Position numbers and translations under genes: made by a program
In this document: positions 1 to 5,595 of the stretch, piece by piece
Layout: each line of letters begins with the position of its first letter
Position numbering within the stretch: the stretch's first letter is position 1
NCBI GenBank assembly: GCA_902478725.1
Contig: CABSMD010000110.1
Coordinates: 1-8,111, forward strand
Length of the DNA stretch: 8,111 nt
Reading direction: 5' to 3'
Source of the DNA: an uncultured Clostridia bacterium
GTDB lineage: Bacteria > Bacillota > Clostridia > HGM11514
The notes under the pieces: model-generated
The model's database searches: none
Seen by the model: only the letters and a program-made list of their open reading frames with translations
What the model was told of the DNA's origin: nothing

Positions 1-1385
1 CCCACCGACTGCACATCCCAGCCGTAACCAATATCAAGAGTAGAATATATTAGCGCTGAGAAAACAGGATAGGCCTGTCCACTGGGAACATATGTATTGT
101 CGGAAATGATAGTCCCGCCGGAGCTCACCGTCGGTTCCTCTTCGGTTCTCTCACGAAAGCTTACATCGACAATCATATCCTTTGTAATATTTCCTATTTT
201 AACCGTGTTGCTGTTTGGGGTAGCTGGTGTAATATCCACTTCATCCGCGAGTACCTGCGCGACCTCATAGCCGTTTTCCGGAACAAGGCTCAGGATCAGG
301 TCGGCTCCATCGTCAACCCTTACTGTGCCGCCGTTTGCGATTACATTCTCCCCCTGTTTGACCGCACCGTTAGCCCCGACATTTACCGTCACCGTGTGAG
401 GTTCCTTCTTAAAATTTACCGCAACCGCCGTGTTATCCGTCAGCAGTCCGGCAGACACTGTATTGCCGTTCACAAAATCCGAAGTCTTATCCACACCGCC
501 TACCGTAACGGAATCAAGGATATAACCCGTCTCAGGCTGCACGGAAAATTTCAGTTCCTCAGCCGTGGCAACCGCCACTTCGCGTTTGATCCCAAGTGAG
601 GACGATGTAATATCTACGCCTTCCACCACAGCTTTGCCGCCTTCACTCACATTCATAACAGCCGTGTTAATGTCCCCGCCATAGGTGATAAAGTTGTCAA
701 ATGCAATAGGCTTACCTGTCCCCACCGTGGTTGGCCTGACTTTGACACGCGCCAGCTGGGAAAAGGTATAACCGGGGTCAGCACTGGCGATGCCGCCTTC
801 AAACCCATTGCCCAAAGACGGCTCCCCAACCAATTCTTTTAATGCGCCGGTTGCGTTATTAAGGCTATAAACCCAGCTATCAAATGTTCTTGTTTTCAGG
901 TTAATCTTCATACGAAGCCGGTACCAGCTATTGTTGCTGACAGCAATACCCTTTACCTTGCCCGGCTCGAAAAGGAAAAGATCGGCCGACTCCGCGCCGT
1001 CCAGATGCACCCGAATTCTCCATGTGGACATTTTTGACTGAACCCTGAAATCCCAGTCCCATGTGATGATCCCGTTTTCATCGCCATTCAGCCCGCTACC
1101 GTTTCCGGTAATGTTAAACGGATAATAGGAGGGAGACGTGGATGTACCGGTATTCGCCAGCGAGACAAAATTACTCCGGTCATATTTCGCCTTAATCTCC
1201 TGCGCAGCCGTCACAGGTAATCCGGATTGCAGTATACCCAGGTTCGTGGTGCCGTCCGGCGCCGGTTCATAATCCAAAAAATCCACAATAGGGTCTCCCG
1301 CCTCAGAGGTTACCGTTTGTGCCATTACTGTCATGCCAGAGGTTGCCAAAACAATGGTCAATAGAATCGCAATCAACTTTTTCAA
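1..1385 (-). CDS. Secreted modular surface protein with divergent InlB B-type repeats, C-terminus beyond window
   Basis: This is a minus-strand reading frame, open for 461 codons and cut by the left edge. The start is TTG at 1385-1383: it has AAGGGG eight bases upstream and begins a signal peptide (MKKLIAILLTIVLATSG, likely cleaved after VMA at residue 22), and no in-frame ATG lies just upstream. Residues about 34-235 look like a beta-sandwich of the concanavalin/LamG type, with alternating strands, WYRLRMKINLKT near 154-165 and FDNFITYGG near 229-237. Residues about 242-326 and 329-412 form two related modules (ETGYILDSVTVGG, ENGYEVAQVLADE) matching the divergent InlB B-repeat pattern. A new, unassigned module starts near 425. 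Such layouts are common in secreted carbohydrate-active or adhesive proteins of Clostridia. No catalytic domain is visible, so the activity is unknown. It is divergent from an AraC regulator, which may control it. Confidence 0.85.
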   Translation of the reverse strand, partial: MKKLIAILLTIVLATSGMTVMAQTVTSEAGDPIVDFLDYEPAPDGTTNLGILQSGLPVTAAQEIKAKYDRSNFVSLANTGTSTSPSYYPFNITGNGSGLNGDENGIITWDWDFRVQSKMSTWRIRVHLDGAESADLFLFEPGKVKGIAVSNNSWYRLRMKINLKTRTFDSWVYSLNNATGALKELVGEPSLGNGFEGGIASADPGYTFSQLARVKVRPTTVGTGKPIAFDNFITYGGDINTAVMNVSEGGKAVVEGVDITSSSLGIKREVAVATAEELKFSVQPETGYILDSVTVGGVDKTSDFVNGNTVSAGLLTDNTAVAVNFKKEPHTVTVNVGANGAVKQGENVIANGGTVRVDDGADLILSLVPENGYEVAQVLADEVDITPATPNSNTVKIGNITKDMIVDVSFRERTEEEPTVSSGGTIISDNTYVPSGQAYPVFSALIYSTLDIGYGWDVQSV

Positions 1386-1393
1386 ACCATCAG

Positions 1394-1399
1394 CCCCTT
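1394..1399 (-). promoter_or_regulatory. Ribosome binding site that sets a TTG start
   Basis: On the minus strand the sequence reads AAGGGG, then eight bases, then TTG. The ATG inside this spacer (1390-1388) is in another frame and meets TGA after one codon. The Shine-Dalgarno match and the signal peptide that follows make TTG at 1385 the best start. Confidence 0.75.
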
Positions 1400-1429
1400 T
1401 TTGTTTATTTGGTATATATTTGCAACAAA

Positions 1430-1447
1430 CCGAATTTTTTAATCCGG
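1430..1447 (-). other. Hairpin in the leader of the secreted-protein gene
   Basis: CCGGATT and AATTCGG (minus strand) form a 7-bp stem with one G-T wobble around an AAAA loop, about 45 bases upstream of the TTG start. No T-run follows on the minus strand, so it is unlikely to be a terminator. It might affect mRNA stability, or be chance in an AT-rich leader. Confidence 0.3.
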
Positions 1448-1509
1448 CCCATCGAAAACCGTTACGTTTCACAAGGTAAATGCTACAATCTGCCCGTATT
1501 CTCTCCCGG

Positions 1510-1523
1510 TACAAGCGCTATCA
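1510..1523. promoter_or_regulatory. Possible LacI-family/catabolite-responsive-element-like operator
   Basis: The 14-mer TACAAGCGCTATCA (minus strand TGATAGCGCTTGTA) carries the AGCGCT core typical of LacI/CcpA-family operators, and its outer T and A also match. Three inner arm positions break the symmetry. It lies just downstream of the proposed minus-strand -10 and about 36 bp upstream of the plus-strand -35, where bound repressor could block the secreted-protein gene. The call is from consensus resemblance only. Confidence 0.35.
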
Positions 1524-1540
1524 AACTATCTTTCGCTTTT

Positions 1541-1569
1541 ATTATAGAAGTCAGGGGGTTGAAAGTAAA
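1541..1569 (-). promoter_or_regulatory. Candidate promoter of the secreted-protein gene
   Basis: On the minus strand TTTACT (1569-1564) is followed by a 17-bp spacer and TATAAT (1546-1541). The -10 is perfect; the -35 matches four of six positions. It would give a leader of about 150 nt before the TTG start. It overlaps the divergent promoter of the AraC gene at 1559-1569. Confidence 0.5.
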
Positions 1570-1587
1570 GGAACACTGTAGTATAAT
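1559..1587 (+). promoter_or_regulatory. Sigma-A-type promoter of the AraC regulator gene at 1619
   Basis: TTGAAA (1559-1564), a 17-bp spacer and TATAAT (1582-1587) form a near-consensus promoter. Transcription should start near 1594, leaving a 25-nt leader with GGAGGG at 1609-1614 ahead of the ATG at 1619. This excludes the much longer upstream-extended start in the same frame. Confidence 0.75.
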
Positions 1588-1618
1588 TATAGAACAATTT
1601 TGTGATTTGGAGGGACTT

Positions 1619-2434
1619 ATGGAACTGCCTATTTATGAATCGAGCCGTTTTGGCGCACAGGACTATTTCGAGGTGTCCCGTAATTTCGATCTGCAATTCC
1701 CACCGCACCTGCATCGATGCTATGAGCTGATTTATGTGGTAGAAGGCCGTTTGAATGCGATTGTGGATAACCGCCGGATGCCACTTCCAGCAGGCAAGGC
1801 CATCCTGTTTCTCTCCAACCAGGTACATGGATTTGAAACGGAGGGGCATTCGGTGATGCACGTAATCGACTTCGCACCCGAGTTTGTTCCGGCGTTTTTG
1901 CGGATGACCGCAGGGTTTCGGGTGCCCGATCCCAGATTTTGCTTGGAACCGTCCGTGCTGGAGCTTCTTTCCACCTCTATCTTCCCAAAAATTGGAATAG
2001 ATGAGACACACAATTCCTCCGAATTGATGCTGCGTAAGGGGCTTTTGTATCTGGTATGCAACAGCTTTTGGGCGCAGGTCGCGCACGAACCGTCGTTCGG
2101 TGCTGAGAAACCGTTGTTCAGCAAGGCCGTGGAATATATTCAAAACCATTTTAAGGAACAGCTTACCCTGTCCGACCTGGCACGTCACCTGGGGTATGAC
2201 TATAACTATATCTCTCATTACCTGCGAGACAACCTGGGAATGACCTTTATGCAGTATTTAAACAACTGCCGGGTCTCCTGTGCCAAGCAGCAATTGGCTG
2301 AAACCGCGCTTCCTGTCCAGGAGGTAATGGAGCAATCAGGGTTTGTATGCAGCAGGACATTTAACAAGGTTTTTCGGCAGATGACCAGAACGACCCCCAG
2401 CAAATACAGGGAAGCTGAAAAAATGAGGAGTTAA
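1619..2434 (+). CDS. AraC-family transcriptional regulator with N-terminal cupin-type sensor domain
   Basis: This 271-aa protein has the standard AraC-family layout. Residues about 10-90 form a cupin-like sugar-sensing domain: PPHLHRCYELIYVVEG at 28-43 holds His30, His32 and Glu36, followed by LPAGKAILFLSNQVHGFE. Residues about 168-266 hold two helix-turn-helix motifs (LTLSDLARHLGYDYNYISHYLR, then LPVQEVMEQSGFVCSRTFNKVFR) and the family ending TPSKYRE. It should bind DNA and respond to a small ligand, probably a sugar. The frame is open back to 1319, but ATG 1619 fits the length of the family, has GGAGGG upstream and lies just after a strong promoter. The carboxypeptidase gene follows after 37 bp without a good promoter of its own, so the two are likely one operon. 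The divergent secreted-protein gene is a second plausible target. The ligand is unknown. Confidence 0.92.
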   Translation: MELPIYESSRFGAQDYFEVSRNFDLQFPPHLHRCYELIYVVEGRLNAIVDNRRMPLPAGKAILFLSNQVHGFETEGHSVMHVIDFAPEFVPAFLRMTAGFRVPDPRFCLEPSVLELLSTSIFPKIGIDETHNSSELMLRKGLLYLVCNSFWAQVAHEPSFGAEKPLFSKAVEYIQNHFKEQLTLSDLARHLGYDYNYISHYLRDNLGMTFMQYLNNCRVSCAKQQLAETALPVQEVMEQSGFVCSRTFNKVFRQMTRTTPSKYREAEKMRS

Positions 2435-2471
2435 TCTTGTATCTATAATATATAAGGAATGGAGTGGCAAA

Positions 2472-3530
2472 ATGGAAAATTTCATAGTAACCACCGATTT
2501 TACCGGCGGCAACGGTAAGGTACTGGAGTTGCGTAAAGATTTCGTACGTCTGGAGCCTGACCTGCGGGACACACAGACGGACTGGTTTTACTGGGCGTTT
2601 TGTGTCGAAGGCGCACAAGGGAGGAGCCTTGTGTTCGATTTTGGGGATAAAGAATGGATTGGACCATTTGGTCCTGCGGTCAGCCATGATCTGCAAAACT
2701 GGCATTGGCTGAACGGCAACAGCAGCGGCTCGCGCTTCACCTATTCCTTTTCCCCGCAGGAGGAACGGGTCTATTTTGCCCACAATATGCTCTATCTGCC
2801 CGACCGTTTCTTCGCTTTTGCCAGGTTGCACAGGTTACAGGTGCAAGCGCTTTGCGTCTCAGAACAGGGCAGCAGGATACCCTGCCTCATGGTGGGAGAA
2901 GGAAAGATCAAAACGGTCCTGACCGCGCGGCACCATTGCTGTGAATCCACCGGAAGCTACGTGCTCGAAGGTGTTTTGGAGGCGTTTATAAAAAATCCTA
3001 TTCCGGACGTATCGCTTTTTTGTGTCCCGTTTGTGGATTACGACGGCGTCCTGCGGGGCGACCAGGGAAAAAACCGCTTCCCTCACGACCATAACCGCGA
3101 TTACACACGCGCGCAGGCGGCCCATTACCCTTCGGTTGCTAAAATTCGTGAATACATAGACACCCACAAAGTTTTGTTCGGCTTTGACTTTCATTCTCCC
3201 TATCACGCTGTAGACGAATTTGTATTTCAGGTACAAAAAACATGGGACAGACTCGACCGCCTGCAGCATTTTGGAGACTTACTAAAAGACAGCATTACAA
3301 ACGATTCGCTGCAGTATGATCCGGCACATGATCTGAAACCTGATGTCGGCTGGAATACGGTGGGTACACCGACCTCCTCCACGTATCTGCTCGAGGGCAA
3401 TGAAAGCTGCGTCGCCTTTTCTCTGGAAACCCCCTATTTCGGCAGCTCCCACGACCGTTTCTCACAGCAAAAGGCTGTTGCGCTTGGCAGGTGCTTTACC
3501 GAAGCATTCCGGCGTTATCTTTCATGCTAA
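2472..3530 (+). CDS. M14-family zinc carboxypeptidase-like protein (cytosolic carboxypeptidase type)
   Basis: This 352-aa protein has an N-terminal beta-rich domain (about 1-120, with DWFYWAFCVEGAQG, as in the N-domain of cytosolic carboxypeptidases) and a C-terminal M14 domain. The zinc site is visible: His155 and Glu158 in ARHHCCES (HxxE), and His241 in FGFDFHSPYH. NRDY at 208-211, after DYDGVLRGDQGKN, matches the substrate-binding Asn-Arg pair. Glu319 in FSLETPYFG fits the catalytic glutamate. The usual PG between the HxxE residues is CC here. Members remove C-terminal amino acids or related groups; the substrate cannot be read from sequence. There is no signal peptide, so it acts in the cytoplasm. 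ATG 2472 has GGAG seven bases upstream. It is probably co-transcribed with the AraC gene and ends at a hairpin terminator. A role on glycopeptides, or another amidohydrolase reaction, is possible. Confidence 0.85.
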   Translation: MENFIVTTDFTGGNGKVLELRKDFVRLEPDLRDTQTDWFYWAFCVEGAQGRSLVFDFGDKEWIGPFGPAVSHDLQNWHWLNGNSSGSRFTYSFSPQEERVYFAHNMLYLPDRFFAFARLHRLQVQALCVSEQGSRIPCLMVGEGKIKTVLTARHHCCESTGSYVLEGVLEAFIKNPIPDVSLFCVPFVDYDGVLRGDQGKNRFPHDHNRDYTRAQAAHYPSVAKIREYIDTHKVLFGFDFHSPYHAVDEFVFQVQKTWDRLDRLQHFGDLLKDSITNDSLQYDPAHDLKPDVGWNTVGTPTSSTYLLEGNESCVAFSLETPYFGSSHDRFSQQKAVALGRCFTEAFRRYLSC

Positions 3531-3531
3531 A

Positions 3532-3563
3532 AAAAGCAGGCCCGATTTTTCGGGCCTGCTTTT
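3532..3563. terminator. Bidirectional intrinsic terminator
   Basis: A perfect 14-bp stem (3532-3545 with 3550-3563) surrounds a TTTT loop. The GC core GCAGGCCCG/CGGGCCTGC is flanked by A4 on the left and T4 on the right, giving a U-tract in both directions. It begins one base after the carboxypeptidase stop codon and ends six bases before the stop of the convergent reductase gene, so it should end both transcripts. Confidence 0.93.
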
Positions 3564-3569
3564 CAATCT

Positions 3570-4670
3570 TTATGAGATACGCGCAATGTGCGCCAGCCGT
3601 TCCATGATCGGGAGCTTTTGGGTACAAAGCTTCTCACACTTGCCGCACTGAATACACTTTTGCGCCTGCTCCGCGCTGATCCCCCAATGATCCCCCAACC
3701 GCGCGGTAATTGCCTTGTCCTTTCCGCCGGAGAGGATATACATATTATACGATTCCAGCAGTTTCGGAATCGGCACCTCCGAGGGACATTCGTTGCAGTA
3801 GCTGCATCCCGTACAAAGGCTGTTTAATTCGCTGCCGAGGTTTTTTGCCATCTCTTCCAAATACCCTTCTCTCATGGGTTCCAGATTTTCCGCCGCCAAA
3901 ACGTCCTCCTCCAATTCCTCTATGGAAGAGACTCCCGGCAGGGCAACCGTGATGGACGGCTGGGATACGATGAATTTCAGCGCGGCGACCGTGATCGAAT
4001 CAGAGGAATTGCCGCGGATAAATGAAAAATACTCCGGATTCTGTGGAATGATCCCGCCGCCTAAGGGGTTCATCGTCACGATCCCCATCCTCTCTTTTGC
4101 ACAGGCGTCCACACCGGCCTGGCGATAGGCAAAATTGACCGCGTTGTAGCCTAGCGTTACCCCCGCGAACAAGCCGGTTTGGGCGATCTTGGCATTGTCC
4201 TCCCCTGCCAGATGGGTGGTAAAACAGATATGCTCGACCAGCCCCTCCTCCTGCGCCTTTACAATCCCTTCATAAACACCGCCCTTTTGCATAAACCTCT
4301 CGTACTCCTCCATCCGCTTGATGCACCAAAGGTTATAAAAGGTAATTTTATCCCGATGCAGACGGGTGAGCGACTGTTCCAGCATCCGCCGCGCCTCGTC
4401 GGCGTTGGTGGCGTCCCACAGTGCGCATTTGGTAGAGACATAATACTCCCCCTTCATCTGCGCAAACGCCCGGCCAAAGATCAACTCACTTTTGTCATCA
4501 CAATAGCCCGGCGCGGTATCAAAATAGTTGATTCCCAGCTCCTGCGCCCGCAGGACGATTTCGGCGCATGTATCGATATCCTTTTCATAATCCTGCTTCA
4601 AAAAACGCATCCCGCCGCAACCGATGGCTGAGACCTTTTTACCCGTTTTTCCGTACTCCTTATAAATCAT
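3570..4670 (-). CDS. Aldo/keto reductase with C-terminal double [4Fe-4S] ferredoxin domain
   Basis: This 366-aa protein has an N-terminal aldo/keto reductase barrel (about 1-275) and a C-terminal ferredoxin-like domain. Barrel signs are IGCGGMRF (16-23), GINYFDTAPGY with Asp51 and Tyr56, and Lys81 in VSTKC, three of the four AKR catalytic residues. Where the catalytic His is usually found (LLH) the sequence reads NLWCI, with Trp115/Cys116. The C-terminus has CTGCSYCNECP (Cys286, 289, 292, 295) and CIQCGKCEKLC (Cys339, 342, 345, 349), each suited to one [4Fe-4S] cluster. It probably reduces or oxidises a carbonyl or sugar with electrons from nicotinamide and/or the clusters; the substrate is unknown. 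ATG 4670 was chosen over an upstream start at 4736 because GGAGG lies eight bases before it and MIYKEYGKTG is the family beginning. It lies 67 bp downstream of the AraC gene, with a possible promoter of its own. Confidence 0.9.
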   Translation of the reverse strand: MIYKEYGKTGKKVSAIGCGGMRFLKQDYEKDIDTCAEIVLRAQELGINYFDTAPGYCDDKSELIFGRAFAQMKGEYYVSTKCALWDATNADEARRMLEQSLTRLHRDKITFYNLWCIKRMEEYERFMQKGGVYEGIVKAQEEGLVEHICFTTHLAGEDNAKIAQTGLFAGVTLGYNAVNFAYRQAGVDACAKERMGIVTMNPLGGGIIPQNPEYFSFIRGNSSDSITVAALKFIVSQPSITVALPGVSSIEELEEDVLAAENLEPMREGYLEEMAKNLGSELNSLCTGCSYCNECPSEVPIPKLLESYNMYILSGGKDKAITARLGDHWGISAEQAQKCIQCGKCEKLCTQKLPIMERLAHIARIS

Positions 4671-4700
4671 TTCAAGCACCTCCGATTTACACTTTTTTCT

Positions 4701-4729
4701 ATTATACACCCAGTTTTTCACCAACACAA
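4701..4729 (-). promoter_or_regulatory. Possible internal promoter of the reductase gene
   Basis: In the 67-bp gap after the AraC gene, the minus strand reads TTGTGT (4729-4724), a 17-bp spacer and TATAAT (4706-4701). The -10 is perfect but the -35 matches only in its TTG. Transcription would start about 24 bases before the reductase ATG. It could allow reductase expression apart from the regulator. Confidence 0.45.
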
Positions 4730-4737
4730 TAGGCAAT

Positions 4738-5487
4738 TTAGTGGTTGTTTATATGTGTGTTGAAGTACAGCCGCCGAAACGCGGAGGGAGACATCTCCTC
4801 ATGATAGCAAAAGTATTTCAGAAACTCTTTATAATCCGTAAATCCAGTGAGCAAAGCAACCTCCTTGAGAGGATATTCCGTAGTGAGCAGAAGATTTTTA
4901 ATTCGTTTCATCCTTTCCATATTAATATACCGCTTGAGGCCAATTCCAAATTGTTCCCCAAAAATCCGTGTCAGGTAATCCTCGTGGTAGCCAAACTGGC
5001 GCGCCACCGACCCCACTGTGATTCTTTGGTCTGCATTGACCCGAACCCACTCGTGTACCTGTACCAGCAGGCGGCTGTTAGAGGATATCCCCTCCCGCGC
5101 CGCAAGCTCGATCAGCAGGAGCTGCACCAGACAGTGGGCAGCCTCTGCCGGATAAGTCAGGGTGTTCGTATAATGCAAAAGCTGTTTGCACAGCAGATTG
5201 ACTTGATACCCATCTTCCAAACGAAGGAACTTCCAATTGGGTGTTTCCCCGTGAAAATGAATCCAATAAAACGACACCCGCTCCTTTGAAACGGCAAAGC
5301 CGCCATGTTGCTTTCCATGCTCCAGCAGCAGCACGTCCCCCGGCCGGAGTATGTAGCGGACATCCTCCTCTTCTATCGCCGCTTCCCCCTCAACCATAAC
5401 GATGATCTCATTACTGTCGATACAGCGCGATGGATGAATCCACTCGCCCCGCGAGGTGAACCTGCCGGCAGAAACATAGGTCAACAT
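4738..5487 (-). CDS. AraC-family transcriptional regulator, divergent from the GH127 gene
   Basis: This 249-aa protein is a cupin-plus-AraC regulator. Residues about 8-80 form the sensor domain (VEGEAAIEEEDVRYILRPGD, then LLLEHGKQHGGF and SFYWIHFHG), a pattern seen in regulators of glycoside catabolism. Residues about 153-240 carry the DNA-binding part: ITVGSVARQFGYHEDYLTRIF is the first helix-turn-helix, YPLKEVALLTGFTDYKEFLKYF the second, with SPSAFRR at the end. ATG 5487 has AAGGGGAG ten bases upstream. It faces the GH127 gene across a 108-bp region with overlapping promoters and an imperfect palindrome, so autoregulation and control of the glycosidase are likely. The reductase follows 67 bp downstream on the same strand. 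It shares domain order with the AraC protein at 1619-2434, but the sequences differ strongly, so a recent duplication is unlikely. The effector is not known. Confidence 0.92.
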   Translation of the reverse strand: MLTYVSAGRFTSRGEWIHPSRCIDSNEIIVMVEGEAAIEEEDVRYILRPGDVLLLEHGKQHGGFAVSKERVSFYWIHFHGETPNWKFLRLEDGYQVNLLCKQLLHYTNTLTYPAEAAHCLVQLLLIELAAREGISSNSRLLVQVHEWVRVNADQRITVGSVARQFGYHEDYLTRIFGEQFGIGLKRYINMERMKRIKNLLLTTEYPLKEVALLTGFTDYKEFLKYFCYHEEMSPSAFRRLYFNTHINNH

Positions 5488-5523
5488 GTCGGATTTTCTC
5501 CCCTTTTCTCATCCTTTTCGGTG

Positions 5524-5551
5524 TTGCTTTTTTAGTGCTTCACAGTATAAT
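5524..5551 (+). promoter_or_regulatory. Candidate promoter of the GH127 gene
   Basis: TTGCTT (5524-5529), a 16-bp spacer and TATAAT (5546-5551) point toward the glycosidase. The -10 is perfect while the -35 matches mainly in TTG, as expected for a promoter that needs an activator such as an AraC protein. Transcription would start near 5558, about 38 bases before the ATG. Confidence 0.55.
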
Positions 5552-5578
5552 TGTATTAGATAATAACAAACTTGTCAA
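5550..5578 (-). promoter_or_regulatory. Strong sigma-A-type promoter of the second AraC gene
   Basis: On the minus strand TTGACA (5578-5573), a 17-bp spacer and TACAAT (5555-5550) match the consensus at 11 of 12 positions. It reads toward the regulator and reductase genes. Its -10 overlaps the -10 of the opposing GH127 promoter by two bases, so the two polymerases would compete. Confidence 0.8.
5551..5569. promoter_or_regulatory. Imperfect palindrome, candidate regulator binding site
   Basis: TTGTATTA and TAATaACAA form inverted arms around GA, with one extra A in the right arm. The element fills the spacer and part of the -10 of the minus-strand promoter and touches the plus-strand -10. A protein bound here would block the regulator's own promoter. 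AraC proteins more often use direct repeats, so the binding protein is uncertain. Confidence 0.4.
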
Positions 5579-5595
5579 TACGGAGGTCATGTAAA

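Noticed and set aside
1386..1535. Riboswitch in the roughly 150-nt leader of the secreted-protein gene, such as a cyclic di-GMP class
   Set aside because: I could not match the conserved core of any class I know; only one weak hairpin at 1430-1447 is visible.
1594..1603. Inverted repeat ACAA-TT-TTGT in the leader of the first AraC gene
   Set aside because: Arms of four AT-rich bases are expected by chance in such a leader, and no second copy was seen.
1319..1618. Upstream extension of the first AraC gene to a 371-aa protein
   Set aside because: The added 100 residues do not resemble the family, run across the promoter at 1559-1587 and overlap the start of the divergent gene; ATG 1619 has a good ribosome binding site.
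1526..2218. Long minus-strand open frame of 230 codons opposite the first AraC gene
   Set aside because: It lies fully antisense to a clear AraC gene, has no recognisable domain and covers the divergent promoters.
2444..2449. TATAAT between the AraC and carboxypeptidase genes as a promoter
   Set aside because: No -35-like hexamer occurs 16-18 bp upstream; an operon with the AraC gene explains the 37-bp gap better.
4179..4631. Plus-strand open frame of 150 codons inside the reductase gene
   Set aside because: It is antisense to conserved AKR barrel coding sequence; its length reflects codon use of the real gene.
4671..4736. Reductase start at 4736
   Set aside because: It overlaps the end of the AraC gene by nothing but lies two bases from its stop, lacks a ribosome binding site as good as the one for 4670, and adds residues not seen at AKR beginnings.
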